From positions 1 to 42,594 of IMG/VR virus record IMGVR_UViG_3300025942_000012: 42,594 nt of DNA. One strand, written 5' to 3'. The DNA comes from a virus. Below, one piece after another: positions 16,135 to 24,272 of the stretch (positions are counted from its first letter, which is position 1; each line of letters starts with the position of its first letter). The notes below the pieces were generated by a model. That model did no database searches and was not told the origin of the DNA. It saw only the letters and a list, made by a program, of their open reading frames with translations. A program made the translations under genes and the position numbers.

Positions 16135-16494
16135 CTACACGTCGTACGGGGTCGTGCGCTGCGCCGCCGCGCGCATCGCGGCCTGCGCCTGCGGCGCGCT
16201 GTTCTGCAACCACTTCGCGTAGTTCGGATCCGACTTCATATAGCTCGGCAGCAGCCCCGCTGACTGCGAGAGCAGCAGCTTCCGCAGCGGCGACTCCTGC
16301 TGCATCTGCTGCGTCTGTTGCGCGAGCAGCGCGTCCATCGCGCTGGAGGTCGCAGTCGTCTTCGGCTTCTTCTTCGTCGCACCGAACAGTGCCCCCAGCC
16401 CCGACGCGATCAGCGGGATCGCCAACTGCCAGAACCCGGGGCCGAAGGTCGCGAGCCGAAGCGCCCGCCCGCCGAGCAGATCGAACAGAGTCAT
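16135..16494 (-). CDS. Small structural protein with duplicated C-terminal module
   Basis: A 119-residue protein. An N-terminal hydrophobic segment (FWQLAIPLIASGLGALFGA, about residues 20-40) and a KKK turn precede the module MDALLAQQTQQMQQES, then PLRKLLLSQSAGLLP. This module is nearly identical to the C terminus of the adjacent upstream gene (16498-17430), so the two are tandem paralogs over about 55 residues. ATG at 16494 starts 3 nt after the neighbour's stop. Probably a membrane-active virion component. Confidence 0.6.
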   Translation of the reverse strand: MTLFDLLGGRALRLATFGPGFWQLAIPLIASGLGALFGATKKKPKTTATSSAMDALLAQQTQQMQQESPLRKLLLSQSAGLLPSYMKSDPNYAKWLQNSAPQAQAAMRAAAQRTTPYDV

Positions 16495-16497
16495 GGG

Positions 16498-17430
16498 TTA
16501 TCGCCCGCTAGTCCGCAGCCACTGCGCGAAGTTCGGATCCTGCTTCATGTAGGTCGGCAACAGCCCCGCGCTCTGTGACAGGAGCAGCTTCCGCAGCGGC
16601 ATTTCCTGCTGCATCTGTTGCGTCTGCTGCGCGAGCAGCGCGTCCATCGGGCTGGAGTACTGCGACCCTTTGCCGCCGCCGCGATTCGCCAGCGCGTAGC
16701 CCGCCATCGCGCCGCCCGCGCCCGCTAGCCACGGTGCCGCCGCGCCGAGCTTACTCTGCTGGTCGTCTTCCTTCTTCGCGCTGCCCGGGTAGGCACTCTT
16801 CGCCTTGCCGTACACATCGTAGGCGGTGCGCGCGTTCTTCAGCAGCCCGCCCTGCGCCGCCGTCGGCGACCACGCGCCTGCCGTCGTGGAGCCGGGATAC
16901 GCGGCGAGGCCGCTGTTGATGGCCGACCCGGCGCCTGCGGTGTTCGGCAGCAGCGCGCCCGCTGCGCCTGCGCCCCCGGCGATCCCGCCTGCGCTCGCGG
17001 CCCCGGGGAAGCCCGCTGCCGCCAGCCCGCCGTAGATCGATGACCCTGGCGCCGCCGTGTTCGCGAGCAGCCCCGCCCCGGCAGCACCGCCGCCACCACC
17101 GGCACCAGCAGCGAGCAGCGCCGGAAGCCCGATGCCCACGCCCGCCGCCGTCAGCGCGAGCATCAGCGGCGACTCGGTGTAGCGCTCCCACAAGCCCTTG
17201 TTCTTGATCTGCCCGCCCACCGTCGCGTACTGGCCGGGCCGCACGCCGAGCATCTGCTCGATGCTGCCGCCCGCGCGCATATTGTTCATGTAGCGCGACT
17301 GGTAGTCGGTCTGCGACGGGGTGTAGGTGCCCCCCATCGACGGGGTCCACGTCGCGTGAACGCCCTGCGGCATCGGCGCGCCGTCTTCGATGAAGACGAC
17401 CTCGCCCTGATTGTTGATGCCGTACGCCAC
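16498..17430 (-). CDS. Gly/Ala-rich structural protein with shared C-terminal module
   Basis: A 310-residue protein. The N terminus (GINNQGEVVFIEDG) is followed by a tyrosine-containing segment, then a hydrophobic stretch (about residues 88-110, LMLALTAAGVGIGLPALLAAG). A long Gly/Ala/Ser repeat-like region follows, and the module MDALLAQQTQQMQQEMPLRK near the C terminus is shared with the downstream gene. GTG at 17430 has an excellent GGAGG. It may span or perturb membrane during genome delivery. Virion location is inferred from context. Confidence 0.6.
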   Translation of the reverse strand: MAYGINNQGEVVFIEDGAPMPQGVHATWTPSMGGTYTPSQTDYQSRYMNNMRAGGSIEQMLGVRPGQYATVGGQIKNKGLWERYTESPLMLALTAAGVGIGLPALLAAGAGGGGGAAGAGLLANTAAPGSSIYGGLAAAGFPGAASAGGIAGGAGAAGALLPNTAGAGSAINSGLAAYPGSTTAGAWSPTAAQGGLLKNARTAYDVYGKAKSAYPGSAKKEDDQQSKLGAAAPWLAGAGGAMAGYALANRGGGKGSQYSSPMDALLAQQTQQMQQEMPLRKLLLSQSAGLLPTYMKQDPNFAQWLRTSGR

Positions 17431-17796
17431 TCAGACCTCCAGCGCGACCATAAACGCCGCGCTCGCCACCGACGACGCCAGATAGATCCGGTTCTTGTCC
17501 GCTGCGCGCGTCACTCGCAGCGGCACGATCTGCGCCCCGACGATCCGCAGCGGCAGCACCTGAATCATGTTGTAGGGCACCGTCGCCATCCCGTGGACGA
17601 CGCTGAACTCCGCGTTCGGCGTCGCGCTCGTCACGCCGTCGAAATAGTACAGCTGCAGGTTCTCCGCGCGGCTCGCCGGGTCGGGCTGACCGAGCCGCAG
17701 GTTCGTCAGCACGTATTCGAACGCCAGCTGGAGCGCCTTCCGCTCGTCGGTCGGAAAGCTCGCGAGCAGCTGGTTGATGTAGGACGCCTGGGCCAT
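17431..17796 (-). CDS. Tail-associated structural protein (121 aa)
   Basis: A helical start (INQLLASFPTDERKALQLAFEYVLTN) followed by a beta-rich part with FSVVHGMATVPYNMIQVLPL and NRIYLASSVASAAFMVALEV. The HG-x-x-x-VP(Y/W) strand pattern is common in small phage proteins encoded beside tail fibres. ATG at 17796, 2 nt after the fibre-like gene. Likely part of the tail tip or fibre attachment. Confidence 0.5.
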   Translation of the reverse strand: MAQASYINQLLASFPTDERKALQLAFEYVLTNLRLGQPDPASRAENLQLYYFDGVTSATPNAEFSVVHGMATVPYNMIQVLPLRIVGAQIVPLRVTRAADKNRIYLASSVASAAFMVALEV

Positions 17797-17798
17797 CG

Positions 17799-18731
17799 CT
17801 ACGCCGGGTTCTGCCGCATCAGCCCCGCCTCCGTGATCGAGTCAGCCGTGCCGCCGATGGTGCCCGCCGCGCTGAGGTAGACCTGCACCTCGACATAGTC
17901 GTTCTGCCCGAGCATCAGCAACGCCACGTCCATCGCGCTGATCGACGCCACCGCCGCCGACCCAAAGCGCATCTCGGTCGAGGCGGGGGTTCCATTCCGC
18001 AGAAACCGCAGCCGGTTGTTGCTGTTCACGTTGCTCTGAATCTTCGCGTAGGCGAGGTAGAGGCCGGTCTGCCCGGCGGGCACCGTCATGCGCGTCGGCG
18101 CACCCGCCGCCCACATCGGGCCGACGTTGTAGTCCGCGCCCGCGAAGGTCACGGCGGTGTAGGCCGCTGCGCCAATCGACTGCGCGGCGGTGTTGTAAAT
18201 CTTGCAGCCCGTGTAGGTCGGCGCGCTGCCTGCCGACGCGGTCAGCGGGCCGCTGACGATGCGCCAGAAGCCCGTGCCCACGTCGTACCACAACCAGCAG
18301 CAGCCGTTGCTGACCAGCACGAAGTTCGTTGAGGACGGGCCGACGATCCGGTTCGCCGCCGCGCTCGATGGGCTGTTGAACGGCAGCGTGATCGGGAACG
18401 AACTGTAGTTGATGAGGCAGAGCAGGCGTCCGGTGCCCTGCGAGAGGATCCCCGTGATCGAGCGCGCCGCGTCCGCGCTGAGCCGCAGGGCGAACGCGGT
18501 GCTCAGCCCGGCGGGCGCGTAGTCGTTCTGGTCGGCGGTGATCTGCGGCGGCGAGAGCACACCGCTCAGCGTGAAGCCCTGCGCGCCCCACAACGTGTGC
18601 GCCAGCCCTCCCAGCAGCCCGGCCTCAATCGCTGCGACCTCGTCCTGCAGCAACTGGACGTGCTGCGCGAAGATGGTCTGGCCGTCACTGCGCGCCGGGA
18701 ACGTGCTGACCCCGCTCGGATAGTTCGCCAT
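17799..18731 (-). CDS. Tail fibre / receptor-binding-like protein (310 aa)
   Basis: The N terminus (SDGQTIFAQHVQLLQDEVAAIEAG) looks like a short trimeric coiled coil, common at fibre attachment ends. Residues about 165-310 form a beta-rich C-terminal domain (IYNTAAQSIGAAAYTAVTFA, TVPAGQTGLYLAYAKIQSN, RLRFLRNG) with the strand order of C1q/TNF-like jelly-roll heads used in phage receptor-binding proteins. ATG at 18731 overlaps the preceding stop (TGATG). I infer host-surface recognition. Confidence 0.6.
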   Translation of the reverse strand: MANYPSGVSTFPARSDGQTIFAQHVQLLQDEVAAIEAGLLGGLAHTLWGAQGFTLSGVLSPPQITADQNDYAPAGLSTAFALRLSADAARSITGILSQGTGRLLCLINYSSFPITLPFNSPSSAAANRIVGPSSTNFVLVSNGCCWLWYDVGTGFWRIVSGPLTASAGSAPTYTGCKIYNTAAQSIGAAAYTAVTFAGADYNVGPMWAAGAPTRMTVPAGQTGLYLAYAKIQSNVNSNNRLRFLRNGTPASTEMRFGSAAVASISAMDVALLMLGQNDYVEVQVYLSAAGTIGGTADSITEAGLMRQNPA

Positions 18732-20617
18732 CAGTTAAAGCCTCGCATCTGCGGCTCAGGCCGCACGCCAATCGCGTAGGTGAACAGCTTGAAGAGGCCG
18801 AGGCCCACGTAGGTCGCGCGCACCGTGATGGCGTTGCCCTCGGCAGTCAGCGGGAGCATCGACGTGAAATAGCGCCGCTGCTTGCCGCTGTAGCCGCTGG
18901 CACCATACACCGAGACGCCGTAGAGCGAGACGCCGAGGCCCGCGATGTCGATGGGCAGCGCGCACACCGACGTGTCGTCCACCAGTACCTCGACGGTGAG
19001 CGCCCCGGCGGTCGGACGATATTCGCCGAAGATCTCGATGAAGCGCGCCCACCGCCGCGCCGCAGGCAGCAGCGCCGGGCCTTCGTAGTAGCTCGTCATC
19101 GGCCCGCCGTCTTCGCCCGCGTTCGGCAGCGACTCTTCGGCCAGTTCACCCGACAGGTACTTCCACGTCCACAACCGCCCCTGGTCGCCTGCGGCCACTT
19201 CGCGCCCGTCCCACGGGATGTAGCCGCCGATGCGGCGCGTGGTGCTCGTCCAGGCCATCTGCCCTTCCGACACCTTCGTGCGCGCGAGGTCGAGCACCCA
19301 CTCACCGGGCGTCGAGATGTCGTAGAGGCGCGGCACCGAGACGCGCACCTCCTTGCGCTGCGGGTGGTAGACGACCGGGATCCGCTGAATCTCGCTTGGG
19401 GCGACGTGGCTCATCATGTCCTGCCACGCGACCCAGATGTCGTCACTGAGCAGCGTGTCGGTCGCGCCGTCGAACAGGTAGACGCCGCCATCGCTGCAGT
19501 GCAGCACGCCCGCTTCGATCTGGTAGACCGCACGCGGGCCGAGCGCTCCCGCGACCGCGCCCGCCGAGGGGCGCACTTCGAAGTCGAGCGAGGTCTGCCC
19601 GATGATGAGATAGACGCCCGTGTTGCCGAAGACGATCAGCGTGTCTCCGAGCGCGATGAGCGCCGTGATCTGGTCGCCGCGTTCGAACGGGATGTCGAGG
19701 TAGTAGAGGCCCGGCCACGCCTGGGGCAGGAAGATCTCGGAGAACCAGATCCGGTTCGTGATGTTCGCGTCGCGCGCCCACCAACGGTTGCGCCACACGA
19801 CGCCGAAGCTGAACGCGCCGGGCACCGTGTTCTTCGTCGGCAGTTCGACGCCGTCAGGGAAGAACAAGCCCGGGGCGGTGATGTCGAAGGTGGTCGTCGC
19901 ATTCGGCACGCTACCCGCGCGCCGCAGCACCGACTCGCCCGCCGTCACGTTGCGCGCGTAGATGTACTTCGTCGTGACCTGCGGGTCGGCGCTGACCGCC
20001 ATCGTCACACGGATCGTGAGGTTGCCCGCCGTCGGCGAGATCGTCGCGACCGCCGAGCCGCTGCTCTCGTAGTTGAGGTTGTTGTCGCCGAAGGTGTAGG
20101 CGACCTCGTAGCTGTTCGACACCACCAGCGTGCCGCCTGCGACCACCGCGAGGCCCGGCGCGGCAGCGGGCTTGTCGATGCCCATGTTCGACCACGTCGC
20201 GCCGTTGATCGACTTCTTCATCCCAGCGAGGCCGTCGAACAGCGCGACGAGGTTGCGGTCGTAGACGAAGAAGTGCTCGTTGCTCACCGAGCGCCCCGTG
20301 AGCGTGGCCGCGCCCCACGCGCCGCCGTCGGTCGGACGATAGACGCTGCCGTTGTAGCTGGCGAGCAGGAAGGTCGAGGCCGCGAGGTAGATGCGCCGCC
20401 CGCCCTGCGGCCTGAGCACGCCAAGGTTCGTCAGGCTGCGCGTCTGCCAGCCGGGGAACGGCTGCAGCGCGCCCGGCTCCTGCAGCGACACGTTCCGCAG
20501 GAAGCGCGCGCGCGAGGGCTGCAGCAGCGTCGGCGAGTGGCGCAGATCGACGCCTGCGGTCAGGTCGTTGACCGGGACGAGTTGGTACGGCTTCTTCCCG
20601 ATGGCGGTCGTTGCCAT
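18731..20617 (-). CDS. Large tail/neck structural protein (628 aa), beta-propeller-like
   Basis: Repeated beta segments run throughout: FLRNVSLQEPGALQPFPGW near the N terminus, then IWFSEIFLPQAWPGLYYLDI, ITALIALGDTLIVFGNTGVY and SDGGVYLFDGATDTLL. This NR-I-WFSE / GD-ITAL-VFGN pattern is familiar from podoviral tail-hub or stabilisation proteins encoded near the adaptor genes. ATG at 20617. I take it as a tail-tube or hub protein; the exact part cannot be told from sequence alone. Confidence 0.6.
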   Translation of the reverse strand: MATTAIGKKPYQLVPVNDLTAGVDLRHSPTLLQPSRARFLRNVSLQEPGALQPFPGWQTRSLTNLGVLRPQGGRRIYLAASTFLLASYNGSVYRPTDGGAWGAATLTGRSVSNEHFFVYDRNLVALFDGLAGMKKSINGATWSNMGIDKPAAAPGLAVVAGGTLVVSNSYEVAYTFGDNNLNYESSGSAVATISPTAGNLTIRVTMAVSADPQVTTKYIYARNVTAGESVLRRAGSVPNATTTFDITAPGLFFPDGVELPTKNTVPGAFSFGVVWRNRWWARDANITNRIWFSEIFLPQAWPGLYYLDIPFERGDQITALIALGDTLIVFGNTGVYLIIGQTSLDFEVRPSAGAVAGALGPRAVYQIEAGVLHCSDGGVYLFDGATDTLLSDDIWVAWQDMMSHVAPSEIQRIPVVYHPQRKEVRVSVPRLYDISTPGEWVLDLARTKVSEGQMAWTSTTRRIGGYIPWDGREVAAGDQGRLWTWKYLSGELAEESLPNAGEDGGPMTSYYEGPALLPAARRWARFIEIFGEYRPTAGALTVEVLVDDTSVCALPIDIAGLGVSLYGVSVYGASGYSGKQRRYFTSMLPLTAEGNAITVRATYVGLGLFKLFTYAIGVRPEPQMRGFN

Positions 20618-20620
20618 CGG

Positions 20621-21526
20621 TTAGTACCACTGAACGCCGGTCGCTCCCGGGGGCGGGCCGCTCGGGCCGAACGCGCGCGGCTCGCCGGTCGGCGTGTGGT
20701 ACACGCCGCCACGGTTCGCGGCCTGCTGCGTGGTGTAGCCGACGCCGCCCGGCGCAGGCTGCGACTGTGGTGCGTACGGCACGTTGCCCGGCGCGCCACC
20801 CGACACCGGGCCTCCACCAAACCCACCACCCGCGCCGCCCGTCGGCGTGGTGAAGCTCGGGCCACCGCCACCGAACACGACCGGCGGCTTCGACACGCTG
20901 GTGTCGAGCATCCCCATGCCGGGGATGTTGGGGTTCCAGTTCTTGTCGCCCGGCTCGGGCGCTTCGAACGGCTTCTTCGGCGGCTTCATGCTCGGCAGCT
21001 TCGGCGGCTTGAGGCCCGGGGGCAATTTGAATCCGCCGCCGCCACCAGGGAGGCCGCTGATCACGTCCTTGACCTTGCCCGGGATGTTGCCCGGCAGACC
21101 CGGCAGACCCGGCGGCTTCATGCCGCCTGGAGGCTTCGGCCCCGGTCGCGGCCCGGCAGGTTTCGGCGTGGGACGTGTCGTCGCACCGCCCGCGCCTGCG
21201 ACCGGCCCGCCTGCGCCGAACCCGCCGCCTGCGAATCCGCTCGTGCTGCTGGTGCCCGCGCCGGTCAGGGCGTTGAGCATCGTCCGCAGCCCCGGCGTGG
21301 CCTGCTGTCCTGGCGCGGTGGGCTGCGCGGCCTGCGTGGCCCCGGCGCCCGCCTGCCCGGCCAGCAGGCGGCTCGTCAGCGCGTTCTGCTGCCCGCCCGT
21401 GTAGGACGGCATCTGCAGCTGCACTGACTGCAGCGCCTGCTGCACGGGTGTGCGCCGCTTCCGCAGACGCGGGTCGCTCGCTTCCTGCTGCGCGGTGATC
21501 GGCGAGAACGCGTCCCCAAGGGCCAT
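20621..21526 (-). CDS. Collagen-like Pro/Gly-rich virion protein (301 aa)
   Basis: After about 95 residues of Gln/Ala-rich sequence the protein is dominated by Gly, Pro, Lys and Thr, with Pro-Gly and Gly-Pro runs (GLPGLPGNIPGKVKDVISG) and Phe/Gly blocks near the end. It resembles no enzyme. ATG at 21526 has AGGAG. Its place between the adaptor region and the tail protein suggests a virion role, perhaps flexible or surface-exposed. Low-complexity composition makes homology calls unreliable. Confidence 0.55.
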   Translation of the reverse strand: MALGDAFSPITAQQEASDPRLRKRRTPVQQALQSVQLQMPSYTGGQQNALTSRLLAGQAGAGATQAAQPTAPGQQATPGLRTMLNALTGAGTSSTSGFAGGGFGAGGPVAGAGGATTRPTPKPAGPRPGPKPPGGMKPPGLPGLPGNIPGKVKDVISGLPGGGGGFKLPPGLKPPKLPSMKPPKKPFEAPEPGDKNWNPNIPGMGMLDTSVSKPPVVFGGGGPSFTTPTGGAGGGFGGGPVSGGAPGNVPYAPQSQPAPGGVGYTTQQAANRGGVYHTPTGEPRAFGPSGPPPGATGVQWY

Positions 21527-21535
21527 GATCGACTC

Positions 21536-22723
21536 CTAGTAGTAAGCGAACGAGGGATGCACGCCGCCCGGGCCTTGCGCCTTCTTCGCCTCGGCGGCGG
21601 CGGTGTCGGCGCGCTGCTTCTCCAGCGCGGCAGCGGCGGCGACTTTCGGATCGACCTTCGGCGCGGCGGGTGCGGCCTGCGCCGTCATCACGTTCTGCTG
21701 CGGCCCGCCCATGAGCATCGCGATCAGCGACGAGAGGTCGCCGCCGCCCATCGCGGTCTTGATGTCGTAGTGCGGCGGGATGCCCAGCCCGCCGCCGCCG
21801 CTGCCGCCCTGGCTGCGGTTGTCGGGGAACTTCTGCGCCGACTGCCCGCCGCCCCACTGCCAGCCCTTGCCGCCCGCGCCAGCGGCGCGCAGGATGTCCA
21901 CGCTGCCGACGCCGGGGATGTTGATGTCACCGGGGCCGATCTGTCGCGCGCCCGGGTAGGCCGCTTGAATCCGCTGCATCGCCATCGCCATGTTCTCGGT
22001 GCGCGGCGGGATGTCCTGCAGCAGGCGCCCGACGACGTACTTCGGCGTCTGGTGGTTCGGGTCGTTCCACTTCGTGTTGTCCCAGCCGGGCATCGCGTTG
22101 GCCTGGGGCATCTGCGTGATGCGCGGCTGCGGGTAGCCGTCGGTGTTGACGCCCTGCGGCGGCACGTAGGAGGTGCCCCGCTGCGGCGGGCCTTGCTGCT
22201 GCGGGGGCGGCGCGTAGCCGCCGTAGCCCCCCTGTTGCGGGTTGTAAGGGGCCATGATCTGCCCCATCCACTGCGCGTAGGGATCGCTCTGCGGCGGCGG
22301 CGGTCCCTGCGGCGTGCCCTGCGGGTACTGCCACGAGGTCGGCCCCTGCTGATACTGCGGCTGCACCTGGGGGCGCGCCTGCTGCGGTGGCGGCTGGTAC
22401 TGGTAGCCGCCCTGCTGCTGCTGCGTCGGGAAGCCCCACTGTCCCTGCTGCGTCTGCGCGCCGCCACCCGCGTAGCCCTGCTGCTGCGGGTGCGCGGCGG
22501 CGGTCGAGCCAGGGCCGGTGTAGGTGTAGCCGCCCCCGCTCTGGTTCGGCGACCAGAGCGGCGACGGTCCCTGCTGCGGCGCGGGCTGACCCCACGGCCC
22601 CGCCTGCGCGCCGCCCTGACTGCCGTAGCTGCTCGCCGGGTTGCCTGCCGACGACTGCTGCATATAGGGCGACGGCTGATTGTTGTACTGGTAGCCGCCC
22701 GACCCGTAGGGTGCGTTCGCCAT
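21536..22723 (-). CDS. Prion-like Gln/Gly/Pro/Tyr-rich protein (395 aa)
   Basis: Residues 1-190 are a low-complexity region of Gln, Gly, Pro, Tyr and Ser with poly-Gln and QQQ-G-Y-Q-Y blocks, like prion-like domains of phase-separating proteins. From about 200 the sequence becomes ordinary (PGWDNTKWNDPNHQTPKYVVG, then RIQAAYPGARQIGPGDINIPG). The last 60 residues are Ala/Lys-rich. ATG at 22723. It may organise assembly in the virion. Function unknown; composition and position are the evidence. Confidence 0.55.
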   Translation of the reverse strand: MANAPYGSGGYQYNNQPSPYMQQSSAGNPASSYGSQGGAQAGPWGQPAPQQGPSPLWSPNQSGGGYTYTGPGSTAAAHPQQQGYAGGGAQTQQGQWGFPTQQQQGGYQYQPPPQQARPQVQPQYQQGPTSWQYPQGTPQGPPPPQSDPYAQWMGQIMAPYNPQQGGYGGYAPPPQQQGPPQRGTSYVPPQGVNTDGYPQPRITQMPQANAMPGWDNTKWNDPNHQTPKYVVGRLLQDIPPRTENMAMAMQRIQAAYPGARQIGPGDINIPGVGSVDILRAAGAGGKGWQWGGGQSAQKFPDNRSQGGSGGGGLGIPPHYDIKTAMGGGDLSSLIAMLMGGPQQNVMTAQAAPAAPKVDPKVAAAAALEKQRADTAAAEAKKAQGPGGVHPSFAYY

Positions 22724-22725
22724 CG

Positions 22726-22995
22726 CTACCTCGTGCGGCGGTGCGGACGCCGACGGCGCTCGGTGCGCTGCGCCTCCGTCTCACCTTCGGGCGGGGGTGC
22801 GTCAGGCACTTCGACCGGCGGCACTTTGATCACGCGCACGACCTCGGTGTTGTCGTGGACCGCGCAGTGCGCGCCCTCGGCGTCGAACGTCGCGGCGTCC
22901 ATCACGATGCGGCACCCGCAGCCCATGATCGCTTCGCGCGTCTCGTAGGTGGCCTTCGTCTCGGCCTGCGGTTCGGCTGTCTCGCGCGTCGTCAT
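22726..22995 (-). CDS. Small Cys/His protein, paralog of the adjacent gene
   Basis: An 89-residue protein with the motif MGCGCRIVMDA followed by GAHCAVHDNTEV, then a Pro/Glu/Arg tail. The CGC plus HC-x-x-H layout matches the next upstream gene (22992-23177), and both continue with a Val-rich strand, so they look like a tandem duplicate. ATG at 22995 overlaps that gene's stop (ATGA) and has GGAGG upstream. A zinc-binding role is likely; the target is unknown. Confidence 0.6.
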   Translation of the reverse strand: MTTRETAEPQAETKATYETREAIMGCGCRIVMDAATFDAEGAHCAVHDNTEVVRVIKVPPVEVPDAPPPEGETEAQRTERRRRPHRRTR

Positions 22996-23177
22996 TTCAG
23001 TTCCTCCACCAGTGGCCCGGTCACGCCGGGCGATCCGCGAAACCTCGGCGGCGGCGTCTTCACGCGCGACACCACCCAGCAGTTGTGCTCGACGCAGTGC
23101 GGCTCGGCGCTGCCACTCTCCGAGGCGTCGAGCGAGGTCGAGCAGCCACACGCGAACGTCACCTCGATCTTGCTCAT
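22992..23177 (-). CDS. Small Cys/His protein (61 aa)
   Basis: Starts IEVTFACGCSTSLDA and continues with PHCVEHNCWVVSRVK, so CGC and HC-x-x-H motifs about 15 residues apart give a compact zinc site. It is the upstream copy of the twin pair. It overlaps both neighbours by 4 nt. Small zinc proteins of this shape are common in phage structural operons, but I cannot assign a role. Confidence 0.6.
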   Translation of the reverse strand: MSKIEVTFACGCSTSLDASESGSAEPHCVEHNCWVVSRVKTPPPRFRGSPGVTGPLVEELK

Positions 23178-23941
23178 CGCCGTGGGTCGCCCTGCACGAT
23201 CACGCCGCCGCGCTCGCGCGACACCTCGCGCAGATAGTCGCGCTGCATCAGCACGCGCTTGTGCGCGCCGCTGGGGCTGGTGCTCTTCGCGTTCCAGTCC
23301 TCCAGATACGCGCCGAACTTGGTGACCTGGGCCTGCTCGGCTTCGGGATCCTTCCGCAAGCGCTCTAGGATGCTGGCCGCGAAGTGCGCCAGCCCCCAGT
23401 GGAACGGCTCGATGTCAGGACGCCCGTCGAACGGCACGTCGGTGTCGTTCGTCATGTCGGCAGCGTTGGCCTGGATCGGGACGATGAGATCCCACGTCTC
23501 GCTCGGCGTCACGGTCGGCACCGGCACGCACACCAGCCAGTTCACCCCGTTGACCGGGTCGTGGCCGATGTTGTCAGGCACGCCCCGGCTCGCGCTGTCG
23601 CGCCAGTCGGGCTTCACCTCATCGAGGTAGGCCACCGAGCGCACCAGCAGCGACGTGGCTGAGACGGCTCCACTTTGGGCCACCGTGTGCCGCAGACGCA
23701 GCGGCGGGCGTCCAAACGACACGAAGCGCCCTACGCTCGCCGCGTCGAGGTCATACCGCGCGGTGCCGGTCGCCAGGGGGATGACGACCTCGCGGCTCAG
23801 CGAGATCTTCGCGAGGCGCGCGAACTCCTTCTGCGCGCGGTTGACGGCGTACTTCCGCCGCGCCGTGGTGAACAGCTGCGTCGTGTCGTAGCTGCCCAGT
23901 TCGTGGTCGAGCGCCGGGCCATACAGTTCGCTGAACTGCAC
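23174..23941 (-). CDS. Head-tail adaptor-like protein (255 aa)
   Basis: A helical N terminus (FTTARRKYAVNRAQKEFARLA) is followed by a beta part with VVIPLATGTARYDLDAASVGRF, LRLRHTVA and LDEVKPDWRDS-x-x-GVPD. The order of helix bundle, PLA-TG-x-x-YDL strand and then P-x-WR-x-x-x-x-x-G-x-P is the pattern of podoviral adaptor (gp4/gp11-like) proteins, which sit between portal and tail. The C-terminal helix (RLRKDPEAEQAQVTKFGAYL) is also typical. The start GTG at 23941 is 2 nt after the preceding stop; longer in-frame starts lie inside that gene. Confidence 0.55.
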   Translation of the reverse strand: MQFSELYGPALDHELGSYDTTQLFTTARRKYAVNRAQKEFARLAKISLSREVVIPLATGTARYDLDAASVGRFVSFGRPPLRLRHTVAQSGAVSATSLLVRSVAYLDEVKPDWRDSASRGVPDNIGHDPVNGVNWLVCVPVPTVTPSETWDLIVPIQANAADMTNDTDVPFDGRPDIEPFHWGLAHFAASILERLRKDPEAEQAQVTKFGAYLEDWNAKSTSPSGAHKRVLMQRDYLREVSRERGGVIVQGDPRR

Positions 23942-23943
23942 GG

Positions 23944-24270
23944 CTACCTCGCGACGAGATAGACGCCGCCCGTGCCACCCGTGAGCGGCGTCGTGATGCG
24001 GGCGCGCACGCACTTCGCCGTGCCCGCAAAGCGCGACGGTGCCGCCACGGCGCTGGCGACGACGGTGATCGCCGTGCCGAGGATCGTCCACGCCCCGGCG
24101 AAGTTCGGGTCGTGCGCCTCCTCGATGGTCACCGCGCCTGCCGAGACGCCCGCGCCGCCGACGACGTAGACGGTCAGGTTCGCGCAGCCCGCGACATCGA
24201 CGGCGGGCGACGTGCCCGACGCCACATCCTTCAGCAGCCACTTATCGACCAGCGGAACAGTGAGGCCCAT
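23944..24270 (-). CDS. Virion protein, possibly neck or decoration (108 aa)
   Basis: A beta-rich protein: LLKDVASGTSPAVDVAGCAN, LTVYVVGGAGVSAG, WTILGTAITVVASAVAAP and TTPLTGGTGGVYLVAR. The last strand motif (RA-x-x-x-PLTGGTGGVY) is frequent in phage proteins that average a sampled value plus variance, often beside capsid genes. ATG at 24270 overlaps the upstream stop region. Role in virion inferred. Confidence 0.5.
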   Translation of the reverse strand: MGLTVPLVDKWLLKDVASGTSPAVDVAGCANLTVYVVGGAGVSAGAVTIEEAHDPNFAGAWTILGTAITVVASAVAAPSRFAGTAKCVRARITTPLTGGTGGVYLVAR

Positions 24271-24272
24271 GA

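Noticed and set aside
19364-21427. Plus-strand open frame opposite the tail and Pro/Gly-rich genes
   Set aside because: Same GC-driven shadow; codon third positions and operon context support the minus strand.
23174-24241. Longer start for the adaptor-like gene at 24241
   Set aside because: The extra 100 residues are an Arg/His-rich shadow of the preceding gene; GTG at 23941 lies right after its stop.
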